DNA of 64,000 nt from Beta vulgaris subsp. vulgaris (lineage: Eukaryota; Streptophyta; Magnoliopsida; Caryophyllales; Amaranthaceae). Under the pieces are notes generated by a model. The model did no database searches and was not told where the DNA came from. It saw nothing but the letters and a program-made list of their open reading frames with translations. Of the stretch, positions 23,896 to 35,940 are shown one piece after another. Position 1 is the stretch's first letter. Every line of letters starts with the position of its first letter. The stretch lies in NCBI RefSeq assembly GCF_026745355.1, contig NC_079206.1, positions 42,366,224 through 42,430,223 on the forward strand, in the 5' to 3' direction. The translations under genes and the position numbers were made by a program.

Positions 23896-24180
23896 CGCTT
23901 TGGGTGACCTCCGCTCCTCACTTGTCATCAACCTTCATTTGCTCTAATTCTCCTAACGGACTTTATATCTTTAAACTGATCTTCTGCGTCTTAAAGAACT
24001 TGACTGGGTCTTGTCTTCCGGCTTTCACGTGCATTCAGATATCGGTTCATATTTTCTCCCTTTTCTTTCTTGCAGGTATTTCCACAAAATCTTTCCTTAT
24101 CTTTCATACCGTCTTAAATTATCAATATCTCTTCTTCTTCTTCTTCTGATTCACAAAATATATCTGGAAGCCCTTCCGCT

Positions 24181-25715
24181 ATGACTGATAGTGATTTTAA
24201 CTCTGATAGAACCTCCTCTAATCCTATAGTTTCTATTCATTCACCAGTAGTAGATATTGATAACGAACGTAGGACCAAAAATCGCCATGACTGTAATACC
24301 TCTGGTAGAACAAACGAGGAGTCGGCCTTGCGTGCATCCCCTTTAGGCTTGGTAGTGGTGCTTGGAGATGATTTAGGAGTACCGGTCTATGGCCAATATG
24401 GGACCATGTTGGGCCTTGCCGAGCGTTCCCCCAGCTATTCCCCCAGGCGAAGATCAATCGTCGAGGCCAGCCGGTATAGCGGTGGAAGGTGAGGCCAGAC
24501 CCTGGCCATCTCGGGCCCAAGGTGAGGCGTCGCCCGTTAATTTGGATGATGTCGAGAGCGTTTTCCGCTCTCTGTTGTCGGATGAGGAGTCTGTCACCTT
24601 GGAGGCTGAGCAAGATGAAGATTTTCCTGAAGTAATCCCGACCGACTCTGACGAGGAGGCTTTGGCGGAATGGTACATGCCGCCCAACGAGGCCGGTAGC
24701 GCTGCCTTTGTGGAGATTGATTATGCTGGGCGAATATATGCCGCGAGAACAGATTTCTCGTTAAGGGGCCGGTATACTTCACCTTTCTTGATGACTATAA
24801 ATTAGTGATGCCGGCCGAAGGGGATAAAATAACAGACTATCCCCCAGGACATGTAGCGATCTATGCGCACATGTTAGATTTCGGCCTTCGTTTTCCCGTG
24901 GAACCTTTATCATTAAGATATTTCGGGCATGGAATATCTGTTGGGCTCAGTTCTCGCCGTTAGGATGGCAAAACTTGATTGACTACGCCTGGATAGTTCG
25001 ATACAAAGGGTTTACGGAGACCCTGAATCTGTTCCGTAAACTTCATTGGATCAAAGAAGACGGTTCATCTAAGGGTAAAGGGAAAGGAAAACGAAAGAGA
25101 TCTCGGGACGTTGAAGACCAAGGCCGGGGTGGTTGGATGTCATTGTACACCAAGGCCGGTAAGCTGACGGACCCCAAACTCACTTCCTTGAAACATTAGA
25201 AAGAGCGCATTTTCTAGGTGAAGGTACCTGCCGACGTTCCCCTACGTCGTCAATGGACCAAACCCCGTTATCGGATGGAGCACATCGCTGATAGAGGGCT
25301 GAGCGGACGGGAGAAAGAGGCCTATAACTTTTTCCCGGCCACCACCATACCGGCCCTGAAAGAGAAGAAAAAGATTCTGGTGCCGCTCACTTGGCTTCCT
25401 CATGTCAAGTATATTTTGAGCAATCCGGCCCTTTCTGCACTCTACTTTTGTACTACTGACCCCCATGGTGGGTTTTTATTGGTCACTTCCATTCTTATTT
25501 GTAGATAATATCTGTGTTGATTATGCTTCTAATTCATCATTTCTCTGTGTTTGTAGGCCGAGAGCACCTTATCCGAGAGGCGTTGCACCTGAATCATAAC
25601 TACGAGCCTATCAGCAACATGCCTCCTAAGCCAACACGCCGGTTTACTTCAATTCCTAACAGTGTAGGAGGTCGCGGCGGAAAGCAGGGCCGTGGGGCTG
25701 GCAGAAGCTCGGACC
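24181..25715 (+). pseudogene. Antisense ORF of the Tat element, first part (plant transposon-type domain)
   Basis: It begins MTDSDFNSDRTSSNPIVSIH, an acidic, Ser-rich leader. With frame changes near 24400-24480, 24760 and 24925 it then gives PPGHVAIYAHMLDFGLRFPV, AWNICWAQFSPLGWQNLIDY and RYKGFTETLNLFRKLHWIK. This matches the conserved core of plant proteins annotated as putative plant transposon or Transposase_28-type, known as extra ORFs in Tat retrotransposons. Basic stretches (KGKGKGKRKRSRD) and ADRGLSGREKEAYNFFPA follow, then a likely short intron ending TTTGTAG at about 25556. The frame is interrupted by the CACTA at 25716. Function unknown. Confidence 0.8.
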
Positions 25716-28700
25716 CACTACTACAAAAAAAGCCTAGGAAACCGGTTGAAAATGGCCTAGGAAACCGGACTATAACACATCTCCATCTCACAGGTGTCCT
25801 AGGCTAAGAGACCGGTTATAATGTCTGGTTTCCTTGTTTATGTAGGAGACCAGTTGACAGGTAAAACCAGTCTCTTAGATAAGTATATATATAATACGTA
25901 AAGAGGTTAGGAGACCATTTAACATTAAAAACCAGTCTCCTTGCCTTACACTTTGAAACCATTTATTGACCACAACCGGTTTCTTTAGTAAAATGTTACA
26001 ATACATACATTATTCTATATTTGCGGCTCTTTGTACATACGCTTTTTTTTTTCTAATAAAACAATTTTTTTAAATTTTTTTCTTGACAGGTTTGTATAAC
26101 AATTTATAAATAGCCACAAGAATATTATTAAATATAAATTCTTGCTTGCTTTATTCATCATGTCAAAAAAATATTTGCTACATTCAATTTATATACAAAA
26201 GCAATTTTATTCAAAGCATCAATTTCTTCTAATAATGTCATAAAATAAAGTTTCTATAATCTAATGCTAGCTACTAAAACTAAAATTCTAAAGTAATCAA
26301 ATAATATGTACAATTCAAACTTGACCGTCGTCTTCAATCTCCATCGTCTTGTGTTTGATTGTTTAAATAATCCACCCACATATCTCTTAACTCGCGCGCC
26401 GATCATCTCTTGGGAATAAGTGATAGGAATCCCTGGAAAGTACTACAAAATATTTTCAGATAATTATAATTAGAATTAGTATAAATATGTATTTTATTAG
26501 TTTGAGCAAGAATAACATTCTCCTCGTTCCTCACAGATATTTTCAATCCCAAAAAATTATTAGATGTAATGCAAACCAATATTGCTGATTTCTGCTAGTG
26601 TCTATGTTAACCATATAAATACTTAATTTTTATATGACAAGACTTCTAATTTCCTGGTTTTACAAAATGAACACATTCAGAAAAACAGAATTCATGTCAA
26701 GCCCAAAGAACTAAACATTTGGAGCAAACAAAAACCTTTGATGCAGTCAAAATCTTCTAATCAGCAAAAAGGATTGCGGAGGTGCTCTAGCCAGAAAGAT
26801 TTCTTAAAGTCATATGATGGTTACTCTGTATGTGCACTTTATGTCATGTGATGCTTAATACTATAACTTCTTTTTAAATTGTTGAAATTTGACATAACTA
26901 CCCAGCTTAAAGAAGCTGGTTCACAAGAACTTCTGTCTATAATATAGTATTATATCAATGTGATGCAGTAATAGTTTCTTTAGGCATTCTAATATTCTGA
27001 TTACGAAGTATTCTATCTGAAACTGCTGTTCAGAACTTTTAGAGCTATTCCTCCACATTAACTGATGATGAAGGGAATGATGCTTGTTACAATTCTAACC
27101 AAAGAACAAAGGAAATGCAAATACAAGCTGCACCTGGACTAAATAAGGTTTTGTGACTGATTTTTCTTTCGATTAGGGTTGGGAAGGGTGAGCATTGTCA
27201 GGCAGGGTGGAAGGAAAACTCATATATTGCTCGCTGTTATATGTACAGGTTAAGGTTGAGAAACAACTGTCAAAAACTACTCTTGTGAGTGTCCTAACAA
27301 CTTGTGGCTATTTATGTAGGCTAGATCAAGGTAAGTGAATTTGACAGGTATCCTTGTGTGATAACAATTTTGTAGCAAATTGGTAAAAGTCTTATTTTAT
27401 AGTTCTTTGTGCAAACCCAACAAACTCAATCCGGAATGAAAATAAAATGTCTAAACCTATTGCTTCTCCCTTGCCCTTCAACTAACAAGGTAGCCACATC
27501 TATAGACTAGCTTCTGAAGTAAGTGCAAGAACTTTTCACAATGATACTAAAACTGGCACCCTTTCTGGATTACTTGAAGTCACTGAGACATAGAACACGA
27601 GAAAGCCTATCAACTACCACCCAGAGATGTGGCAATCATGATTCAGAGAGAAACCTCAGGTTGGACCTGGTTTCCCTCTTTAAGATAATTGCTACATTTC
27701 TGACACCACTGAGACCATAGTAATTCTTTCTACTTAAGAGTGTGAGACCTCAGTACAAGGAAACAATTAGCGTCTAGAACAACATAACTTGAAAGATAAG
27801 GGTAAAGCTCACAAGTTACATGAACTGGAGATACAGAAACCTTATGTTCATGGACCGAGAAGCAAATCTTTACACATTTTCTCCAACATTAATAAGTGGC
27901 CAGGATATATGGCAACTATGCCAGCAGCCAGTAAAGAAGCCTGAATTGTACATAGTGATACATATTCTTGGACAATCCTATGCTTTCTTTTATTAACTCA
28001 AAAACGTTCCCCCCTGGCATCAAGATAGAGAACACTAACTCAACCTGGAAATCTAAGTGCTTTATAGACAGATTTTAGTGTGTATTAGTGAAATATTACA
28101 GAACCTTAAGAAACAATATTTACAACAATTGAATTTACCTCCGTTAATGCTTAACGATCCGAACACAGTTTTCCACGCCTTCACTCCGTCGGTATTTCAA
28201 TTCCGTTGTAATCACTAACTGTCATTGAAATTATGAGGGAATCAGCTATGTAAAGGACTAAAGAGGGTGTAATGTATGAAATTGAAATGAAAAGCATCTT
28301 AGGTCTTCAAGATTTCTCTTCTTTCTGCTCTGGGTTATCTACAGAAAAGGCAAATTCAGTCTTCATTCTAACAAATTGGAATCATAGTGATGAAGTATAT
28401 GTTAAGCTATAATTTAAAAAAAAAAAAAAATCCGACTCTTGAATCACAGTGATGAAATGGATCTTATCATCCCCCTGGTTTATGACCCCGTTACAATTCG
28501 CTGAACCAATCTCGAAAGAAGGGCGATTTACACAGCTCAATCTATACAAAAGAAGGCCCAAATTATGTATGTAACAACAAAATCTCTTGTAACAGTGAAG
28601 AATCCTACACATCCTTTATCTGGCATAAGAATTCTCTTACCATTGCATTTCTCAAGTATACCCACTTCACAAATCAAATGCACAATCACAATGCAATCTA

Positions 28701-29576
28701 ACATTTAGGTTAATGTTGGTAAAATTGATCAAATTAACTTCTCCTTCTAACTAAATTATATATACATTTTTCCCCAGAATTTTAGCCTATCTCAAAATCG
28801 AACTTCAAACAACCAAATTTCCCCTCAATATCTGATAAAAATTTGTCCTTTTTTATCATCAACATCCCAAACTAATTAAGCAATCAGTAATCAAAACATT
28901 ATAAAAGGGCTTCACTTGAAAGCTCTAAAAAACATAAACCTTAACTATGAAGTACTCCAACCGATATCAAATCAATTACAGAGTAAATTCTTGAGTTCAA
29001 ACTTTCCACAAATCTTAAACAGTTATAGTAGAAAACAATAATTTCAACCCTTAATTCATAACAAGGGCTATGGAATTGCCAACAATCAACATTGGGTTAA
29101 TATGTAAGATATCGACTTCTTCCAAATTGAAAAACCCAACAAACATTAATGTATATGTTTCTAATTCCTAATTATGTTCATGATAACAACAAAGTTATAA
29201 ACAATATACCTAAATGAAAAATAAAACACAGTAAGTTATGAATAGCAAGAAGAAAATAATAGAAAATTTTAAAATTATTATATTTAGGAAACCGGTTGAA
29301 GTTAGAAGTAGTCTCCTAAATCTTCACAATAACAATACATACGTATAATAGTGTATTATGTTGAAAAAAAATTGAATTAAAAAAATAAAATATAGCAAGG
29401 AAACCGGTTTTACTTGGAAACAGTCTCTTATTTCACAACAACTTTTTTCATTAGTCAAATACTTAAACTTAAGAGACTGGTTTTAGATAATCAATGGTTT
29501 CCTACATTTAAGAAATGGGTTAGTAACCTCAACCGGTCTCCTATAAGTAGTCTCTTTGGCAATTTTTGTAGTAGTG
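25716..29576. mobile_element. CACTA element nested in the antisense ORF (3.9 kb, non-autonomous)
   Basis: Termini CACTACTACAAAAA and TTTTTGTAGTAGTG are perfect inverted repeats flanked by ACC on each side (25713-25715 and 29577-29579). Subterminal zones at both ends carry many copies of GGAAACCGGTTG/AACCGGTCTCC-type motifs (25735-25985 and 29280-29545). The interior, about 26000-29280, is AT-rich and has no transposase. It contains moderately complex, non-repetitive sequence that might be captured host DNA, but I recognise no gene. The element splits the antisense ORF of the Tat retrotransposon. Confidence 0.95.
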
Positions 29577-30837
29577 ACCACGAGGAGGATGATAAGGACC
29601 CTATCCCCCTTTCTTAACGCAAGACCTCTCTCCTTCCTATTAAAAGGAAGGCTGATGATGCGGCCGAGAAGGGGTCGAAGGAGGCCAAGGAGCCTAAAAA
29701 GGCTCCAGCCAAAGCTCTTGTTGCTCCGGGATCGGGAGAGCCGGACCCTAAAGGCCTCATGAAAGGCCGGGTGGAGGAGGTTGGCATCTCCTTGTTGCGC
29801 CCGAAGATCTACAAGCAGCTCACCCTGCCCGACATGGTGCCGGGGTTGGAGCATTTTGCTAAGCCGCGCAAGGTCGGCTTTCTGGAACGATCCCGGGTGG
29901 AAGTCCCAGAAGTACTGAAGAAGTGTTGGTCCCGGTCTCCTGTAAGGGACGACGAAGTTTTCCAGCAAGCTCAATGTCTTGGACGACGAGTCACTGCTAC
30001 TGGACCGTCCTTTGGAGGGAGGGAACCTGGGATATCGTATTTTGAAAGATATGCAGCAAAATACGCTATACTGGTGGATAAGGTCCAGGCGCTTGCTGCT
30101 GTGCATGCGCACAACCTGGCCGTGGTAAGTAGCAATTTTTCTTGTTAATCTTACAAGTGTATTGTCGGTTTTTTCTGTGTTATAACCCTCTTCTGTGATG
30201 TCTACTTCAGTCAGCTAAGTCCGGTAAGGAGTTGTGTGACCTCTACGGGTATTTCCAAACTTCCTACTTCTAGGAGGTAGAGGACCATAAGAAGTTGAAG
30301 GGCCAAATGGCCATGAAGGAGCAAGAGCTGATGGCGGCTCGTGATGATCAGAAGGCCGCCAAAGAAGCTGAGTAGAAAGCTGATGATGCCTTGACTAAAG
30401 CGGTGCTCGACCATTCCCTAGTCTTGACGAATAAAGATAACAAGATTCGTATCCTCCGGGAGGAACTCGCTGATGCCAAGGTATGTCAGGACAACGTAGT
30501 GGGCGAATATCGGAAGTCCATAGACTTTGTTTCTCGCCTGGCCAACCGGTATAACGACGGTTTGGCGGCTGCCATGAGGTGTGCTAAGCATGCCATCCCG
30601 AACCTGGTCTGGTCCCAAGTGGAGGAAGCTCATGGTCCCCGGGATTTTGAAATCCCGATCGATGATGAAGTTTTGGACGTTGGGGTGACCGAGGCCGACA
30701 TAAACAATGCTGACCCCCGCTGCGAGTTCGAGGACGATCAAGGTCAGGATGTCGGCGACCATGCCACTGTTGCTGAAGATCCTAGTGATCATGTGGTCGT
30801 CATCGACGGTCCTGAAGGTGAAGAGCCTAAAGAATAG
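29577..30837 (+). pseudogene. Antisense ORF of the Tat element, second part (basic linker and coiled coil)
   Basis: After the CACTA the coding continues with a Lys/Ala-rich segment (KGSKEAKEPKKAPAKALVAP). It then runs through VEEVGISLLRPKIYKQLTLP, FERYAAKYAILVDKVQALAA and a charged, heptad-like region (KELCDLYGYF, LKGQMAMKEQELMAARDDQK, DNKIRILREELADAKV). It ends with an acidic tail, EDPSDHVVVIDGPEGEEPKE, and a stop at 30835-30837. In-frame stops lie at about 30271 and 30373, and an intron-like gap falls near 30125-30210. A C-terminal coiled coil is usual for this ORF family. It is decayed here, with no known function. Confidence 0.75.
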
Positions 30838-31811
30838 GATTCAGCTTTCTTATCATCTTCTTTTACGGTCTTGCCGCCTGTGGCAAGCCGACTTAGCTTT
30901 TAGGGTTGTAATATTTTTTGTTACTTAAATGGAAGTATCATAACTTTTGCTCAACTTGGATGTCGTCTTTGCTGTTTTATCGCAATTTAATAATATTTTG
31001 AGTAATTTGCTTAATTCGGTATATCCATATAGGTCCTGACCAGTTAACCACCTGTTTATGCATTCCAATTAACTCAGCACATCCACTAAGGTCATTGACC
31101 GGTTAATTTGGATGCTTATTACCCTAATTCGGGCAGACCCACTAAGGTCATTGACCGGTTAAGAATATTTTATTTAACGAATTAATCCGGTAGATCCACT
31201 AAGGTCATTGACTGGTAATTTTGAATGCTTATTCACTTAACCCGGCAGATCCACTAAGGTCATTAATTGACCGAAGTTAGGAATATTTCCTTTAACCAAT
31301 TAATTCGGCAAATCCACTAAGGTCATTGACCGGTAATTTTGAATGCTTATTCACTTAATCCGGCAGATCCACTAAGGTTATTGACCGGTTATGAATATTT
31401 CATTTAACGAATTAATGCGGCAGATCCACTAAGGTCATTGACCGGTAATTAATTAGGGGTCCCACTTGATGACAGATCTCGATTGGTCATTGACCGTCAG
31501 GGGACTTATCCTATCCTTAAGCAGCATATCCAATTAGGCCGTTGACTGCCAAGGCCTTTAAATAAACCGTATTTCGAGTAACGACCGATCCGCGTAGGTC
31601 ATTTACCGTTAGAGAACTTGTTGACACATGAGATTGGAAGATGCTCATTTTATTAAGTAAAACGACTCTTCCCGGCTTATCCGAATTTATTGCCTATAAC
31701 AGTAACAAATAAAACTACTGGCTATAAAGCCTATTGTTAAGTAAATAAAAGCTATTGGCAACAATGCCTTATTGCTACATAGACATAGTATTTCTTAAAA
31801 ACACTGGCATT
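30838..31811. other. Region between antisense ORF and integrase of the Tat element
   Basis: It holds no gene. It contains the 3' ends of both converging transcription units and the tandem repeat annotated separately. The part after 31460 is unique sequence with further degenerate GGTCATTGACCG-like motifs near 31480, 31540 and 31600. Confidence 0.6.
31020..31460. repeat. Dimeric tandem repeat in the 3' untranslated region of the Tat element
   Basis: Seven clear copies of CCACTAAGGTCATTGACCGG start at 31083, 31139, 31196, 31251, 31313, 31369 and 31426, plus one degenerate copy near 31026. Spacing is 55-62 bases. Two spacer types alternate (one with GAATGCTTATTCAC, the other with GAATATTTCATTTAACG), giving a dimeric unit of about 115 bases. 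Tat elements are known for variable tandem repeats in this position that can seed satellite DNA. Confidence 0.9.
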
Positions 31812-32960
31812 TCAACTATTCTTCAGTAGCTTTCCTGACATGTCTTCTAGCTGGTAAGCCCTTGGGACGATTTCCTCCTTCACGAGGTATGGTCCTTCCC
31901 AGTTGGTCGTGAGCTTTCCATTAGTATGTGCCTTGCCAGTAGCCGTTGTGCGCCTGAGTACCAGATTTCCTTTCACAATTGGCCGGCTTCGCAGTCGCTT
32001 GTTATAGGCCCTGCTGATCCCATCTTTGTATGTTGCCGACTTGAGTTCAGCGGCGAGCCTAACCTCCGGCAAGAGGTCCAGATCTTCTTTGTGCAGATTT
32101 TCATTCAGCTTTGGGTCGTAATTTAGGATCCGCCAGTTAGGCAGTCCTACCTCGACCGGCAATACCGCTTCTGTCCCAAACGCCAACCTGAAAGGCGTTT
32201 CACCGGTAGCTTCCTTTTCGGTGGTCCTGTTGGACCATAGCACCGCAGGAACCATGTCTTCCCATGTACCCTTAAGGTCGTCCATTCTTTTCTTCAAAGC
32301 ATTCAAGATTTGTTTATTGGCGGCTTCTGCTTGGCCATTGCTTTGAGGATGGCATACTAACGAGTACGCGAACTTGATGCCGTACGGGCTTAGGAAGCTC
32401 TTGATGGGTCCGCAATCGAATTAGACGTCGTGGTCCATGACAATCCCCATAGGAATCCTGAACCTGGTGATGATTTTCTGCCAGATGAACTTCTTCACTT
32501 GGTTAGCCGTGATCTTTGCGGTCGGTTCTGCCTCAATCCATTTTGTGAAGAAATCAATACCCACAATTAGGAACTTTCTTCCCTCATATGCCGGTGTGGA
32601 TGGTCCTATAATGTCCATCCCCCACTAAGCGAAAGGGATTGGGTTGAGGATTGGCTACAGATCGTTTGCCGGTTGGTTAATTACCGGTGCAAACCTTTGG
32701 CATTTGTCGCACTTCTTTACGTAGGCCTGCGCGTCTGTCAGCATGGTTGGCCAGTAGAACCCTGCGCTTAGTGCTTTTAGTGCCAATGTATTTCCGCCGA
32801 TATGGTTCCCACAAACTCCCTCATGAATTCATTCGATTACTTTTATGGCCTCGTGGGCCGTCACGCACCTTAGTAGTGGGAGCGAGAAGCCTTTCTTGTA
32901 CAACTAACCTTGGAAGATGCAGTACCAAGGTGAGTCTCTTCTAAGCTTGTTAGCCGCCAT
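31812..32960 (-). pseudogene. Integrase of the Tat element
   Basis: The zinc finger is recognisable from HEGVCGNHIGGNTLALKAL to CDKCQRFAP (about 32850-32690). The core includes MDIIGPSTPAYEGRKFLIVG, FFTKWIEAEP, VMDHDV and, in a separate frame, CHPQSNGQAEAANKQ. This gives the D,D,E set, with the usual SDNGTQF block degenerated to MDHDV. The frame 32306-31812 gives the C-terminal domain (FRLAFGTEAVLPVEVGLP, NWEGPYLVKEEI). Stops near 32423 and 32626 break it up. Confidence 0.88.
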
Positions 32961-33149
32961 CTTATCTTCCGGTAGTGTATCTGTCAACTTGTATGCCAGT
33001 ATATCATCGTACCATTCTGTACCCTGGCTAACGGTATTTATGGTGGATGGGGAGGTGTCAACGCTCATATTCGTCAGTGTCGCTACCATGACGCTCCGTT
33101 TTTTGTTGCTGGTACTTGAGCTAGCCAGCTTGGACAGGGGGTCAGCCAC

Positions 33150-33470
33150 CATATTCTCTGCTCTCGGTACCAGCTTTACCTCGAAGCTCTACAATCCGGC
33201 CGTCATGCTCTTGACTTTACTCAGGTATTTTTGCATGACGGGCTCTCATGCTTTGTATGGCCCTCTATCTGACTCGAGACCAGTTGGGAATCGGTTCATC
33301 ATCAGAATCTTTTTGGCGCTAGCCGCAATGCTCAGACTTATTGCGGCCAGGGCTGCTTCGTACTCCGCCTCGTTATTGGAGGCCTTCTGGGGACGTCATT
33401 ACTACGCCGGCACCTGCTCCTGTTTGTGCGGCTGAATTGTCAACTACGATTTGCTAGATGCCGGCAGGCT
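33150..33470 (-). pseudogene. Second (archaeal-type) RNase H of the Tat element
   Basis: Broken frames give VDNSAAQTGAGAGVVMTSPE and ASNNEAEYEAALAAISLSIA, then KLVPRAENMVADPLSKLASS, with the conserved acidic residues of the additional RNase H that lies between the ordinary RNase H and integrase in Tat elements. This domain, more than any other, assigns the element to the Tat lineage. Several one-base shifts and stops (for example near 33390 and 33190) inactivate it. Confidence 0.85.
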
Positions 33471-33960
33471 CCGACATTTCTGCATAGGTAGTCTCGACGA
33501 CGAAGTCCGCCAACTCTTGGGCCTTAATGGCCGTGCGAGGCTGGTACTTAATGTCGAATTCTAAGAGCTCTTTTGCCCATTTTAGCAGTCTACCGGTCGT
33601 ATCGAGCTTGTGGAGAGCCTTCTCTAGAGGCTGGTTGGTGAGTACCTGGATGGTGTGTGGGTCGAAATATGGCCTCAGTTTTCTTGCCACGATGAGTACG
33701 GCATATGCCATCTTCTCCAATAGCTCATACCTCTGTTCAGCTCCAGCCAGGACATGGCTTATGAAATATATGGGGCTTTGCTGCCCCTCCTTTTCTACCA
33801 ATAGTACTGCCGCTACCGTCTTCTCAGACACCGAGACGTACAGTTGCAATTTGTCTCCAAGCTCCGGCCGGGTTATCGTTGGCAACTTCTTGAAGTGCCC
33901 CTTGACCTTCTCGAAGGCTGGCTTTTGTTCATCCACCCATTCGAACTTCTTATTCCCCCT
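33454..33960 (-). pseudogene. First RNase H of the Tat element
   Basis: A 160-codon frame: DEQKPAFEKVKGHFKKLPTI, LYVSVSEKTVAAVLLVEKEG, PIYFISHVLAGAEQRYELLE and LDTTGRLLKWAKELLEFDIK. The pattern is a Ty3/gypsy RNase H in which the first catalytic Asp position reads VSVSE and the third reads LTNQPLEKAL rather than TDQPL, as seen in Tat elements where the ordinary RNase H has degenerated. Confidence 0.82.
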
Positions 33961-34800
33961 CAGGACTTTGAAGAATGGCAGGGATTTTTATGCCGACTTC
34001 GAGACAAACCTGGTTAGTGCCGCCATCCTCCCTGTCAGCCTCTGGATGTCCCAGATCCTCTTTGGCTTCGGGAGGTCGCTGATAGCCTTAATCTTGTCGG
34101 GGTTGGCGTCTATTCCCCTCTCGCTTACCATGAAGCCCAGGAACTTGCCGGACCTGACCCCAAATACGCACTTCTTAGGGTTCAGCTTCATTTGGTGTTG
34201 ATGGAGGGTGGCAAATTTCTCCCCTAGATCGACGACATGACTATCTTCTGTGAGGCTTTTCATAATGCTGTCGTTAACGTATACTTCCACATTCCGACCT
34301 TTTTGGTGCTCGAAGATCTTGTCTACCAGCTTTTGATAAGTGGCGGCGGCATTCTTGAGGACGAGTGGCATAGGTTTGTAAGCGTATACCCCTACATCTG
34401 TGATAAAGGTCGCTTTACTTGCATCAAACTCTAGCAAGCTGATCTGATGGTACCCGGAGAAGGCATCCATAAAACTCAGCAGGGCGTGGCCGCTAGTGGA
34501 GTTTACCAGTTGGTTGATCCTGTGCAAAGGATAACAGTCTTTAGGACAGGCCTTGTTGAGTTCGGTGAAGTCAAAACACACATCCGCCATGACCTATTGG
34601 CCTTCTTGACCATTACCACATTAGCCATCCATTTCGGATAATCGCAAGGCTCGATGAAATCTGCCGCCAGCAGTTTATCAACCTCTTCCTTGATGGTTGC
34701 GTTCTTTTCTAAGGAGAAGTTCCTCTTCTTCCGTTTTACTGGTCTGCCACCCTCGTTGACGTTCAGTCGGAAGACTATAAATGCCGGGTAATTCCCGGCA
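33961..34800 (-). pseudogene. Reverse transcriptase of the Tat element (mutated active site)
   Basis: The frame 34590-33988 runs from VCFDFTELNKACPKDCYPLH through FMDAFSGYHQI, VEVYVNDSIMKS and GFMVSERGIDANPDKIKAI. The catalytic motif is normally YVDD; here it is YVND, with AAC at 34273-34275, so the first Asp is lost. Upstream parts (MDKLLAADFIEPCDYPKWM-like, about 34690-34600) continue in another frame. The enzyme cannot be functional. Confidence 0.9.
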
Positions 34801-34957
34801 TCTCATCTGTAGAGAAGGCAAAGATGTCGGCGTGACCTTGCAAGAGGCTTATCAGGTTGATCTTGACTTCAGCTGCCATGTCTGCCCCTATCTTTACCGT
34901 TCTTTCCGACCTTTCCAGCTCAAGGCTTATTTCTTCTGTCTCACCTTTCGGGATAGG

Positions 34958-35654
34958 TCACGGCAGGTCTGCCGGCCTTCCCTCGAAGTTTTCCATTGAT
35001 AGGTCTCTCTTAGCTTTGTTCTCCGTCCTGCACCGTTTACTTGCCGAGGGTGGTGTTTCTGCCGGTCGCTTGTGATCAGAATTTTTGAGAGCCGTTAGAT
35101 AACAAGCCCTGGCGGATTCTTGGTTCCCCTTTATTTTCTCCGGCTTTCCTTCATTTGACGTGTAAATCATCGTCAAATGGTAGGTAGAGACCACCGCCTG
35201 TGCATCATGGATCAGAGGTCGTCCAATGATGGCATTGTAGGCTGTCGGGACGTCGACGACGAGAAACTCTATCATCATATCCCTGGAATGGGATCCTTCA
35301 CCCAACTTTACTGGTAACAGATGCCCCTGTAAATCCGGTCACTGTGTATGAGAACGGCTTCAGACATGATGCTTCGAAGCCCATCTTTTCGAACGTTTCC
35401 TTTTACAATATGTTGGTGGAACTTCCGCCATCTACCAGTATGCCATGGACCATCGTCGTTGAAATCTGCAGAGATAGTACCAAGGGATCATCATGAGGGT
35501 AAATGATTCCCTTAGCGTCCTCTGATGTGAAAGCTACAGACGACATGTTTGGGGGTGCTGGCCATTGTCCGGTATTGTGATAATTCACTTGGTTCCTAAC
35601 TTCCTTCATACTAGCCTTGGCACCATGAACGCGTCGGTCCTCCGGAGATGACAT
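34958..35654 (-). pseudogene. Protease region of the Tat element
   Basis: The frame 35654-35403 ends with TTMVHGILVDGGSSTNIL, where DGGSS is the Tat-type aspartic protease active site with Asp present. The next frame, 35305-34958, gives FLVVDVPTAYNAIIGRPLIH and VVSTYHLTMIYTSNEGKPEK, the second half of the domain. A shift at about 35310-35400 separates them. The flanking segment GIIYPHDDPLVLSLQI is typical of this lineage. Confidence 0.87.
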
Positions 35655-35940
35655 GGATTTCAGTAATCCTCTCTTTTACTGAATTTCTACCGCTGTTCTC
35701 ATCGTTCCTGGAAGGGGACTTCGGGTCCACTTTTGCTAGGTACTTTGTAAAGTACCCTCTGGTTATCAGATCTTCGATGCTGTCTTTCAGGTCCTTACAG
35801 TTATTAGTGACGTGACCGTAATTCATGTGAAACTCACACCACTTTAATTTGTCCCGGCCCTTATAGTACATCCTTCTGGGTTGCTGCCACTTATCATCTT
35901 TCTTGTAGAGCTCATATATTTCGGCCATCGATAGGGTGAG
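35611..35940 (-). pseudogene. Gag zinc-finger region of the Tat element
   Basis: The frame carries KWCEFHMNYGHVTNNCKDLK followed by DSIEDLITRGYFTKYLAKVD. This C-x2-H-x4-H-x4-C-like motif with a downstream LIxRGYxTKYL block is the usual Gag C-terminus of Tat/Ogre elements. It should bind element RNA. The stop at about 35611 and the frame change to protease show decay. Confidence 0.85.

Noticed and set aside
24181..30837. Antisense ORF as an independent host gene
   Set aside because: It lies wholly between LTR and pol of a retrotransposon with perfect target duplications and resembles known extra ORFs of the Tat lineage.
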